Shown here in pieces: positions 1 through 4,751 of a DNA stretch of 5,914 bases. How positions within the stretch are numbered: position 1 is the stretch's first letter; each line of letters begins with the position of its first letter. This DNA is from Pseudomonadota bacterium. GTDB lineage: Bacteria; Pseudomonadota; Alphaproteobacteria; Acetobacterales; Acetobacteraceae. Under the pieces are notes generated by a model. It searched no databases. It saw only the letters and a list, made by a program, of their open reading frames with translations, and had not been told where the DNA came from. The stretch is taken from positions 1 to 5,914 of the forward strand of contig JAJZVE010000318.1 in the NCBI GenBank assembly GCA_021845835.1, read 5' to 3'. The translations under genes were made by a program, and so were the position numbers.

Positions 1-2
1 GC

Positions 3-188
3 CAAGTTGAACGACAGATGGGCCGTTGGTTGGCCATCACCGGCAACCCGCACGTCAAGCTCGGCAAGGTCGTCGAACAGAAGGACGGTACGATCACCGT
101 TGATATCGTCACTACTGACAATGGCGGCCTTGTCCAGCGCTACATCGTCAATCGCAATACCGGGTTCCTCGAACCCGCGGGAGAGTGA
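3..188 (+). CDS. C-terminal part of a small periplasmic-type protein (metal-cluster associated), 5' end cut off
   Basis: The frame is open from the window edge (first full codon at position 3) to TGA at 186-188, giving 61 C-terminal residues. The visible part reads from QVERQMGRWLAITGNP, through HVKLGKVVEQKDGTITVDIVT, to an end near NRNTGFLEPAGE. From memory of the family, this pattern (GNP..K.GKV.E.D..TI..DIVT.DG.LV.R..V.R.TG) matches the C-terminus of small secreted proteins with a Gly/Met-rich N-terminus that sit next to SHOCT-domain genes and copper or other heavy-metal resistance genes. The N-terminal signal peptide and any Met-rich segment lie outside the window, so localisation and metal binding are inferred. 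The next gene starts 3 nt after the stop, so the two are almost certainly co-transcribed. An internal ATG at 18 is in frame but would make an implausibly short protein. Confidence 0.7.
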   Translation, partial: QVERQMGRWLAITGNPHVKLGKVVEQKDGTITVDIVTTDNGGLVQRYIVNRNTGFLEPAGE

Positions 189-191
189 TCC

Positions 192-464
192 ATGTGGAAT
201 TACGGGCCAGGCGGCATGATGGGTTATGGCGGCTGGGGACCGGGTGGAGGGCTGATGCCTTTCGGCGGGTTCTTCGGCCTGATCGTAATGGTCCTCGGCT
301 TCGCGGTCGTCGTCTGGGTAATCCGCACGTCATGGCACCCTCGGTATCATCGTCCCTATGTGGAACGGCGCTCGCCCGGGCTTGAAACCCTAGAACAGCG
401 CTACGCGCGGGGGGATATCACGCGCGACGAGTATCTCGAGAAGAAGGCCGATCTCCTCGGGTGA
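192..464 (+). CDS. Small membrane protein with C-terminal SHOCT domain
   Basis: This is a 90-residue protein in three parts. Residues 1-22 are rich in Gly, Met, Trp and Tyr. Residues about 24-45 form one hydrophobic membrane segment (FGGFFGLIVMVLGFAVVVWVI). Residues about 64-89 form a SHOCT domain (LETLEQRYARGDITRDEYLE), the short helical hairpin common at protein C-termini and thought to mediate oligomerisation. The basic stretch after the membrane segment suggests the C-terminus is cytoplasmic. The ATG at 192 is chosen because it begins the Gly/Met segment and follows a purine-rich GGGAGAG stretch that overlaps the end of the preceding gene. A second frame from 185 covers the same DNA but lacks these features. 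Small SHOCT proteins of this build often occur in copper or heavy-metal clusters; the molecular role is not known and no enzyme motif is present. Confidence 0.88.
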   Translation: MWNYGPGGMMGYGGWGPGGGLMPFGGFFGLIVMVLGFAVVVWVIRTSWHPRYHRPYVERRSPGLETLEQRYARGDITRDEYLEKKADLLG

Positions 465-471
465 CCGCAGC

Positions 472-516
472 CGCCACGGGCACCGTGCTCTCCCGAAGAG
501 CGCCTTGTCCGTGGCG
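472..516 (+). terminator. Nested hairpin after the SHOCT gene, possible transcription end
   Basis: The outer arms CGCCACGG (472-479) and CCGTGGCG (509-516) pair perfectly over 8 bp. They extend inward by a G-U pair and two more pairs to 482/506. Inside the loop, GCTCT (487-491) and AGAGC (497-501) form a second stem. The hairpin begins 8 nt after the SHOCT stop codon, where a terminator would be expected. No T-tract follows, so it is not a standard intrinsic terminator. It could instead protect the mRNA 3' end, or act in the opposite direction. Confidence 0.4.
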
Positions 517-1153
517 TCCCTCGTGTGACGCCATGCGCCCATGCAGCGACTGGTCGTCGCCACTGCAGATGAACTTCCTTACACTCACTTCGAGATTAGG
601 TGCCTGATCGGCCACCTTATTTTCGAGGATTATGCAAGCCAATCGGCATCTGAGACGAGAGTTTCGAACAGCTTTTTTCGAATCATACTGCAACTGTGGC
701 TTACCCTTGTCGCCAGATCGAACTCAAATACCGACCGTGTCCTACGCACACACAATTGAAGCCAGCTATTGGGCTTTTCGGCGTGGTAACGCACAACGAT
801 GACTGTCTGCTCCATCCAGCCCACTCCCGAACGCTGCCAGTCCGCATCGCCCCCAAGCTGGTCGACCTGCGGCCGACCGCTAGTGTCGGCTTCGGAAAAT
901 GCCCTCTGGAAAGCCTGGCCACCTGGATGGGCGCAAAGCCGAAGGCCAGGCTCCGGATGAGGAAGGCACGAAACCCAAAAATTGGGAGAGGCAAAATAGT
1001 CGCGCAGACAAATCACACCATCTGCTTCAACGCGTGAGCGACAAAGGCTCTGCTTCCAGCGGATGTGAAGTTCGCAGTACTTCGCGTCCATTCACGCTGC
1101 AGTTACGGCTGTTCGCCAGCTGTCAGCCCAGCTAGGCTCGCCCCGATCGTAGC

Positions 1154-1159
1154 GGAGGG
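1154..1159 (+). promoter_or_regulatory. Ribosome binding site of the SDR gene
   Basis: GGAGGG lies 6 nt before the ATG at 1166. It is a near-ideal Shine-Dalgarno match and fixes that start. Confidence 0.75.
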
Positions 1160-1165
1160 CAAGCT

Positions 1166-1975
1166 ATGGCTGGCGTTGTGGGACGGGTGGCGCTGATCAC
1201 CGGGGCGGGGAGCACGACGGGCATCGGCTTTGCGTGCGCCAAGGCGCTCGCGGCGGCAGGGGCACGAGTGGCAATTACCTCCACCACGGCGCGTATCTTC
1301 GAGCGGCAGGCGGAACTCGGCGCCAGTACCCATGCCGCGGTGGCCGACCTGACCCGGCTAGAGGCTGTGGCGGACCTGGTCGCGGGCGTCGCCGATCTGC
1401 TGGGGCCGGTGGATATTCTCGTCAATAACGCCGGCATGGTGCAGATGGGGCGCGACGAACCCTCCGTGCGGCTATCCGAGCAAAGTGATGAAGGTTGGGC
1501 CTACGGCCTTGCCATCAATCTCACCAGCGCCTTCCTTCTGACTCGTGCGGTACTGCCGGGGATGCGGGCCCGCGGCCACGGCCGGATAGTGCAGATGTCC
1601 TCGGTCACGGGGCCGCTTACGGGCATCGCAGGGTCCGGCACATATGCGGCTGCCAAGGCGGGGTTATTGGGCATGACCCGTGCGCTGGCGCTGGAAGAGG
1701 GGCCGCACGGGATCACCGCGAATTGCATCGGACCGGGCTGGATCGCCACCGGCTCGTCGAGTGAGGCGGAGCGGACCGCCGGCCGCTTCACCCCTATCGG
1801 CCGGCCTGGCAGGCCGGAGGAGGTGGCTCATGCCGCCCTGTTCCCGGCGGCCGACGAGGCGAGCTACATCACTGGCCAAATGATCGTTGTTGACGGCGGC
1901 AACACGATTCAGGAATACAAGGTGGCGCTGCCGGGGCTGTCGGATGACCGGCTCTCATCACGGCCAAACAGGTAA
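1166..1975 (+). CDS. Short-chain dehydrogenase/reductase (SDR), FabG-like
   Basis: This is a 269-residue classical SDR, an NAD(P)H-dependent alcohol dehydrogenase or ketone reductase of the cytoplasm. The cofactor motif TGAGSTTGIG spans residues 12-21, one residue longer than the usual TGxxxGIG. NNAG is at 87-90 and the structural/catalytic Asn is at about 118 (AINLT). The catalytic residues are Ser146, Tyr160 and Lys164 (YAAAK at 160-164). After the second half (ITANCIGPGWIATG, then VVDGG at 241-245) the typical family end near TIQEYK is followed by about 17 extra residues that look unlike conserved sequence. This tail is encoded partly over the antisense 3' end of argC, with an 18-nt overlap, so it may be a simple run-on to the next stop. 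The substrate cannot be read from the sequence: FabG-like proteins reduce 3-oxoacyl chains, sugars, steroids and many other ketones. No partner gene lies beside it on the same strand. Confidence 0.92.
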   Translation: MAGVVGRVALITGAGSTTGIGFACAKALAAAGARVAITSTTARIFERQAELGASTHAAVADLTRLEAVADLVAGVADLLGPVDILVNNAGMVQMGRDEPSVRLSEQSDEGWAYGLAINLTSAFLLTRAVLPGMRARGHGRIVQMSSVTGPLTGIAGSGTYAAAKAGLLGMTRALALEEGPHGITANCIGPGWIATGSSSEAERTAGRFTPIGRPGRPEEVAHAALFPAADEASYITGQMIVVDGGNTIQEYKVALPGLSDDRLSSRPNR

Positions 1976-2935
1976 GCCATCCAGGCCCGCGGTTTCGGGC
2001 AGGCCGCAGATCAGGTTCGCATTCTGCACGGCCTGCCCGGCCGCTCCCTTGCCGAGATTATCGACCACGCCCATCGCAATCACCAGGTTGCGCTCCGGAT
2101 CGGCGGCATAGCTGACGAACGCGAGGTTCGATCCGGTCGCCCATTTGGTTTGCGGCGGCTTGTCGGTCACGCGGACGAACGCCCGCCCTTCGTAGAAGAG
2201 GCGGGCCGCGTCCAGGCATTGGCCCGTGGCGGCGCGGCCGCGACAGTAAATGGTGGCGAGTACGCCGCGGGTCATCGGAACCAGATGTGGCGTGAACACC
2301 AGCCCGGTGGCGCTACCGCCACTCAGCTGCTCGATCGTCTTGGCGATCTCGGGCATGTGGACGTGCTTGAGCAAACCGTAGGGCAGCAGATTCTCGTTGC
2401 TCTCGGCGTAGCCCAGCTTGGTGTTGGCACCGCCCCGGCCGGCACCGGAGATGCCAGTCTTGGCGTCGATCACGATGTTGCCAGGCTCGATCAAATTGTT
2501 GACCAACAGCGGCGCCAGCGCGGTCAGCGTCGCCGCGGGGAAGCAGCCGGGGTTGGCCACGCGGATCTGGCCTTCGATCCGCTCTGGCCAGATATCGGCG
2601 AGGCCATACGCCCAACCCTCGACGTAGCGATGGTCGCCGCCGATATCGACGATCCTCACGTCGTTCGGGACGCGTTCCAGCGCTTCGGTCGAGGTGCCTG
2701 TGGGCAGCGACGCGAACAGCACGTCGAGCTTCGGCAGCGTTGCAGGGTTCCACGTCTCGATCACCAGCTCGGCCAATTTGGCCGGCACACCGGGAAAGCG
2801 GTCCCCCAACCGGCTGCCGGCGCTGCCTTCGCCCGCAGCGTAGATAAGCTCAAAAGAGGGGTGGCTCGCGACGAGGCGCATCGCCTCGCCACCGCCAAAG
2901 CCACTGATCCCGACAATGCCGACGCGAATGCTCAT
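1958..2935 (-). CDS. argC: N-acetyl-gamma-glutamyl-phosphate reductase (ArgC)
   Basis: This protein of 325 residues catalyses the third step of arginine biosynthesis: NADPH-dependent reduction of N-acetyl-glutamyl-5-phosphate to the semialdehyde, in the cytoplasm. The N-terminal nucleotide-binding motif GISGFGG (residues 9-15) has the GxxGxxG spacing. The catalytic Cys131 sits in ANPGCFPAA, GISGAGR is at 161-167, and the catalytic-His region is HVHMPEI (191-197). FTPHLVPMTRGVLATIY (214-230) and VDNLGKGAAGQAVQN (291-305) are typical of the longer ArgC type. The start at 2935 is chosen over an in-frame ATG at 2962 because AAGGA (minus strand, 2947-2943) lies 7 nt before it and because the family begins at the glycine motif. 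The Cys motif has Phe-Pro-Ala-Ala where Tyr-Pro-Thr is common, which is a mild deviation. No other arginine gene is visible. The gene is preceded by an arginine-rich leader frame and a terminator, so expression is probably controlled by attenuation. Confidence 0.96.
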   Translation of the reverse strand: MSIRVGIVGISGFGGGEAMRLVASHPSFELIYAAGEGSAGSRLGDRFPGVPAKLAELVIETWNPATLPKLDVLFASLPTGTSTEALERVPNDVRIVDIGGDHRYVEGWAYGLADIWPERIEGQIRVANPGCFPAATLTALAPLLVNNLIEPGNIVIDAKTGISGAGRGGANTKLGYAESNENLLPYGLLKHVHMPEIAKTIEQLSGGSATGLVFTPHLVPMTRGVLATIYCRGRAATGQCLDAARLFYEGRAFVRVTDKPPQTKWATGSNLAFVSYAADPERNLVIAMGVVDNLGKGAAGQAVQNANLICGLPETAGLDGLPVWP

Positions 2936-2942
2936 GGTGGTA

Positions 2943-2947
2943 TCCTT
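2943..2947 (-). promoter_or_regulatory. Ribosome binding site of argC
   Basis: AAGGA on the minus strand, 7 nt before the ATG at 2935. It decides this start over the upstream in-frame ATG at 2962 and lies after the leader terminator, so only read-through transcripts would carry it. Confidence 0.75.
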
Positions 2948-2960
2948 CTCAGGTTCGGGC

Positions 2961-2985
2961 AAAACAAAACCCCCGGAGCCGAGGG
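2961..2985 (-). terminator. Intrinsic terminator in the argC leader (attenuator)
   Basis: On the minus strand the segment reads CCCTCGGCTCCGGGGG (2985-2970) and then TTTTGTTTT (2969-2961). The stem pairs 2985-2980 with 2975-2970: six pairs, one of them U-G, with a 4-nt GCTC loop. The T-rich tail follows at once. It sits between the leader reading frame and the argC ribosome binding site, about 25 nt before the argC start. A terminator directly upstream of its own gene only makes sense if it is conditional. Confidence 0.75.
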
Positions 2986-3016
2986 CTGCGGAGGTTCAGG
3001 AACGCGGGCCGGGACC

Positions 3017-3022
3017 GCTCCG
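3017..3022 (-). promoter_or_regulatory. Candidate antiterminator strand in the argC leader
   Basis: CGGAGC (minus strand, 3022-3017) is the exact complement of GCTCCG at 2979-2974, which forms the loop and start of the 3' arm of the terminator. Pairing the two would exclude the terminator stem. It lies 11 nt after the leader stop codon, so a ribosome paused at that stop could cover it, while a ribosome stalled earlier at the Arg codons would leave it free. The pairing is seen in sequence only; no folding energy was computed. Confidence 0.4.
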
Positions 3023-3033
3023 ACGTGTGGGAC

Positions 3034-3147
3034 TCAGGGTGAGGCCGTCACCACGCGGAAGGACGCTGATCGACGCGCGGCCCAAAACGCCGCCGCTCGG
3101 GTGAAGCGGCGTCGGCGTCGATCACAAAGGGTCTGGTTCCCGAACAT
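3034..3147 (-). CDS. Arginine-rich leader peptide upstream of argC
   Basis: This is a 37-codon frame from ATG at 3147 to TGA at 3034, beginning MFGNQTLCD. Residues 10-14 are five consecutive Arg (codons CGA CGC CGA CGC CGC), with further Arg at 17, 25, 26 and 31, nine in all. Four of the nine are CGA, usually an uncommon codon in GC-rich genomes. A weak AGGG lies 8 nt before the ATG. In-frame ATGs also exist upstream at 3177 and 3171, so the true start is open. The frame is followed by an intrinsic terminator and argC, a gene of arginine synthesis. By analogy with his, trp and leu leader peptides, its translation is inferred to report charged tRNA-Arg supply, so the peptide itself probably has no function. 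Arg-rich frames arise by chance in GC-rich DNA; here position and terminator argue against chance. Confidence 0.65.
   Translation of the reverse strand: MFGNQTLCDRRRRRFTRAAAFWAARRSASFRVVTASP
3088..3114 (-). promoter_or_regulatory. Hairpin overlapping the Arg codons of the leader (1:2 / pause-type structure)
   Basis: On the minus strand CGCCGCT (3111-3105) pairs with AGCGGCG (3097-3091) across a 7-nt loop. After one A-G mismatch, two further pairs reach 3114/3088. The 5' arm lies in the run of five Arg codons, so a ribosome stalled there would prevent it forming. TTTT follows at 3087-3084, so it could pause polymerase. This is the expected position of the first stem in a classic attenuator. 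Confidence 0.5.
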
Positions 3148-3175
3148 GGGAGTCACCCTGTCGGGACTCATGTTC
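3142..3175 (-). repeat. Inverted repeat spanning the leader-peptide start
   Basis: GAACATGGGAGTC (plus strand, 3142-3154) and GACTCATGTTC (3165-3175) are complementary over 11 positions, with a 2-nt bulge and a 10-nt spacer. In RNA from the minus strand, the ATG of the leader peptide (3147) lies in the stem and its weak AGGG in the loop. It could be a translation-controlling hairpin or a DNA operator; nothing here decides. Confidence 0.5.
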
Positions 3176-3182
3176 ATCGTCA

Positions 3183-3197
3183 AGCGGAATGTCCGCT
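3183..3197. repeat. Perfect 6-bp inverted repeat upstream of the argC leader
   Basis: AGCGGA (3183-3188), ATG, TCCGCT (3192-3197) form a perfect 15-nt inverted repeat. On the minus strand it abuts TTGACG (3183-3178), a fair -35 hexamer, but no matching -10 is seen 16-18 nt further on. It may be an operator or part of a dispersed repeat. Confidence 0.35.
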
Positions 3198-3260
3198 GCC
3201 CCAAAGCCGCGGCGCGCCGCTCGACCCCGGTCGATCCCCGGGTGCCCGCTTCGATCCGCC

Positions 3261-3974
3261 TCAAGGCCGTGGTTGTATGTGGCCTTCCAGCGCCATGGCG
3301 ATCGCCGCCTCGGCATGAAGCGCGGTCGTATCGAAGAGTGGAACCGGACTATCCTCCGGCTTTACGAGCAACATGATCTCGGTGCAGCCGAGGATCACCG
3401 CTTCGGCCCCATCCGCGACAAGGCGGGCGATGATTTGGCGGTAGGCGTCGCGCGAGGCCGACACGACCTTTCCTGCCACCAACTCGTCATAAATGATCCG
3501 GTGGACGACGGCACGGTCATGTTCGTCTGGCACAACCACATCCAGACCGTGCACGTCCCGCAGCCGGCCTTTGTAGAAATCGTGCTCCATGGTGAAAGCG
3601 GTGCCAAGCAACCCGATCCTCTTGAGCCCGGCCTTCCTGATCCGCTGGGCCGTAGGATCGGCGATATGAAGCAGCGGCACCGATACGGCGTTCTGCACCG
3701 CCTCCGCCATCCGGTGCATCGTGTTCGTGCAGATCAGCAGCATGTCCGCCCCGCCCGTCTCGAGCCGCCGCGCGGCATCGATCATGCGAGCGGTCAGCCT
3801 GTTCCAATCTCCATCGTGCTGGAGGCGTTCAATCTCGGAAAAGTCGAACGACCAGAGCAGGCATCGTGCCGACGCGGTAGGTCCAAGCCGGTCGCGCACG
3901 CCCTGATTGAGGATCCGGTAATATTCGGCCGAGCTTTCCCAGCTCATGCCGCCGATCAGTCCGATCATTTTCAT
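3261..3974 (-). CDS. Aspartate/glutamate racemase family protein (YgeA-like)
   Basis: This is a 237-residue cytoplasmic enzyme of the Asp/Glu racemase superfamily, PLP-independent. The N-terminus MKMIGLIGGMSWESSAEYY is the family signature. The two catalytic cysteines are both present: Cys82 in ICTNTMH (81-87) and Cys197 in LGCTEI (195-200). PLLHIADPT (100-108) and GLLGT (121-125) are further conserved segments. Having both Cys fits a true two-base amino-acid racemase; the E. coli relative YgeA, as I recall, has Thr at the first position. D-Asp or D-Glu formation for wall or signalling use is possible, but the substrate cannot be assigned. Start 3974 or 3968 (second Met) are both possible; neither has a clear ribosome binding site. 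It is 113 nt upstream of the argC leader on the same strand with no obvious terminator between, so read-through into argC is possible. It is divergent from the HxlR gene. Confidence 0.9.
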   Translation of the reverse strand: MKMIGLIGGMSWESSAEYYRILNQGVRDRLGPTASARCLLWSFDFSEIERLQHDGDWNRLTARMIDAARRLETGGADMLLICTNTMHRMAEAVQNAVSVPLLHIADPTAQRIRKAGLKRIGLLGTAFTMEHDFYKGRLRDVHGLDVVVPDEHDRAVVHRIIYDELVAGKVVSASRDAYRQIIARLVADGAEAVILGCTEIMLLVKPEDSPVPLFDTTALHAEAAIAMALEGHIQPRP

Positions 3975-4238
3975 GCGGCGACGATAGGGATCGACAACGA
4001 GAATGCAATCGCCCCGTGCTCACCGGGCCGTGTGCCGACGGGTTTGCATCTAGCCGGCCGCGCACCGCGCGACGTGTCTGCAAATCGATTCGACAGTTGC
4101 CCGTGATGCGTCGGACCGGCTCGATCGGCCCGAAAATCGGCGCGCTCGCGAGGAGCCATCGTCGTGACGACGGCGCTGTCGGGAGACGAGTCATAAAATA
4201 ACTTGCAAAACACAAGCGTTCTGCGACATCTTCAAAAT
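3975..4238. promoter_or_regulatory. Divergent intergenic region between the racemase and HxlR genes
   Basis: These 264 nt must hold the promoters of both divergent genes. TAAAAT at 4194-4199 is a good -10 for the HxlR gene, but no -35 match stands 16-18 nt upstream, so an activator-dependent or weak promoter is possible. The palindrome CGTCG-TGA-CGACG is at 4160-4172. No promoter is apparent for the racemase direction. No gene is seen inside. Confidence 0.4.
4202..4216. promoter_or_regulatory. Candidate HxlR operator (CTTG-N7-CAAG)
   Basis: CTTG (4202-4205) and CAAG (4213-4216) form an inverted repeat with a 7-nt A-rich spacer. It lies just after the candidate -10 at 4194-4199 and before the HxlR start, so it would overlap the transcription start. 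HxlR-type regulators bind short A/T-rich inverted repeats and often repress themselves. The assignment is inference from position and symmetry. Confidence 0.35.
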
Positions 4239-4751
4239 ATGCGAGGTACTTCGACCCAACACCCGCGCTCGGGTTGTCCGGTGAATGCGGCGCTGGAGAT
4301 TTTCGGGGATCGCTGGTCGCTGCTGATCATTCGCGATCTGATGGTGCGTGGCTATCGCAGCTTCGGGGAGTTCCTCGGTGCTGGCGAGGGCATCGCGACC
4401 AACATTCTGGCGGACCGCCTGCGTCGGCTGGAGGCGGCGGCACTGCTGACGGTCGAACCCGCGGCGGGGGATCGCCGTGCCCGGCTCTACCGGTTGACCG
4501 AAAAAGGTATCGCGCTCGCCCCCGCGATGTTGGAACTCCTGATCTGGGCGGCCCGGCACGAGGAAACCGCCGCGCCCTGTGCCTTGATCGACCATCTGGC
4601 GAGCAATCGGGCGGAGGTGCTGGCCGAGACCTACCGCCGTTGGGAGGCGCGAGATCCGACGCCGCTGATCCCACCGTTCAGGCCAAGGTCGCCCGTGAAA
4701 GCATCGGCCCGGCGAAGAGCCGCCAAGTCAGGAAAGGAGCAACACGAATGA
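4239..4751 (+). CDS. HxlR-family winged-helix transcriptional regulator
   Basis: This is a 170-residue DNA-binding protein of the HxlR/MarR-like group. The core at residues 11-92 has the family hallmarks: Cys13 in [24 protein letters not shown], the recognition region SFGEFL...[17 protein letters not shown], and the wing [13 protein letters not shown]. The C-terminal part includes [14 protein letters not shown] (133-146), seen in a sub-group of these regulators, and then a basic tail. Cys13 matches the conserved N-terminal Cys that several HxlR proteins use to sense electrophiles or oxidants; whether it does so here is unknown. The ATG at 4239 has no Shine-Dalgarno. A TTG at 4203 is in frame but would lie inside the candidate operator, so 4239 is preferred. 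The stop overlaps the next start as ATGA (4748-4751), implying translational coupling with the BNR gene and joint regulation. Confidence 0.92.
   Translation: MRGTSTQHPRSGCPVNAALEIFGDRWSLLIIRDLMVRGYRSFGEFLGAGEGIATNILADRLRRLEAAALLTVEPAAGDRRARLYRLTEKGIALAPAMLELLIWAARHEETAAPCALIDHLASNRAEVLAETYRRWEARDPTPLIPPFRPRSPVKASARRRAAKSGKEQHE
4735..4739 (+). promoter_or_regulatory. Ribosome binding site of the BNR-repeat gene
   Basis: AGGAG, 8 nt before the ATG at 4748, inside the end of the HxlR gene. It fixes the start of the BNR gene despite the frame being open further upstream. Confidence 0.75.

Larger units (their letters stand above)
465..1165. other. Intergenic region of about 700 nt with no supported gene
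   Basis: Hand-counted GC for 541-780 is about 49%, clearly below the flanking genes. Open frames exist on both strands (for example 630-1091 minus and 696-1037 plus). Their translations are rich in Cys, Trp, Arg and His, show no motif I recognise, and overlap each other, so I do not call them. Visible structure includes three inverted repeats: AGCCTGGCC (912-920) with GGCCAGGCT (944-952), 9 bp perfect with a 23-nt loop; GCCGAC (872-877) with GTCGGC (885-890); and the short palindrome CCCAAAAATTGGG (974-986). The stretch may be a decayed gene or element, or may hold an undescribed small RNA. The promoter of the SDR gene must lie near its right end, but I see no convincing -35/-10 pair. Confidence 0.5.

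Noticed and set aside
630..1091. Minus-strand frame of 153 codons, and the plus-strand frame 696-1037
   Set aside because: They overlap on opposite strands, have high Cys/Trp/Arg/His content, no recognisable domain and no good ribosome binding site. They remain possible remnants but cannot be supported as genes.
2936..2962. ATG at 2962 as the argC start
   Set aside because: It adds nine non-conserved residues and lies within the T-tract side of the leader terminator; the AAGGA at 2947-2943 serves the ATG at 2935.
3198..3260. GC-rich palindromes just after the racemase stop (for example GCGGCGCGCCGC and TCGACC/GGTCGA)
   Set aside because: They are short and have no T-tract on either strand, so I do not call a racemase terminator from them.
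2150..3376. Long plus-strand open frame of 408 codons
   Set aside because: It runs antisense through argC and its leader; the translation is Arg/Gly/Ala/His-rich low-information sequence without motifs, as expected opposite a GC-rich gene.
3189..4106. Plus-strand open frame of 305 codons
   Set aside because: It lies antisense to the racemase gene, which carries clear catalytic motifs; the plus-strand product has none.
4203..4238. TTG start extending the HxlR protein by 12 residues
   Set aside because: The start would fall inside the operator-like palindrome and there is no ribosome binding site; the family N-terminus fits the ATG at 4239.
4274..4747. Upstream extension of the BNR gene frame
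   Set aside because: It overlaps the HxlR coding region in another frame, is low-complexity, and the good ribosome binding site plus family start at 4748 decide against it.
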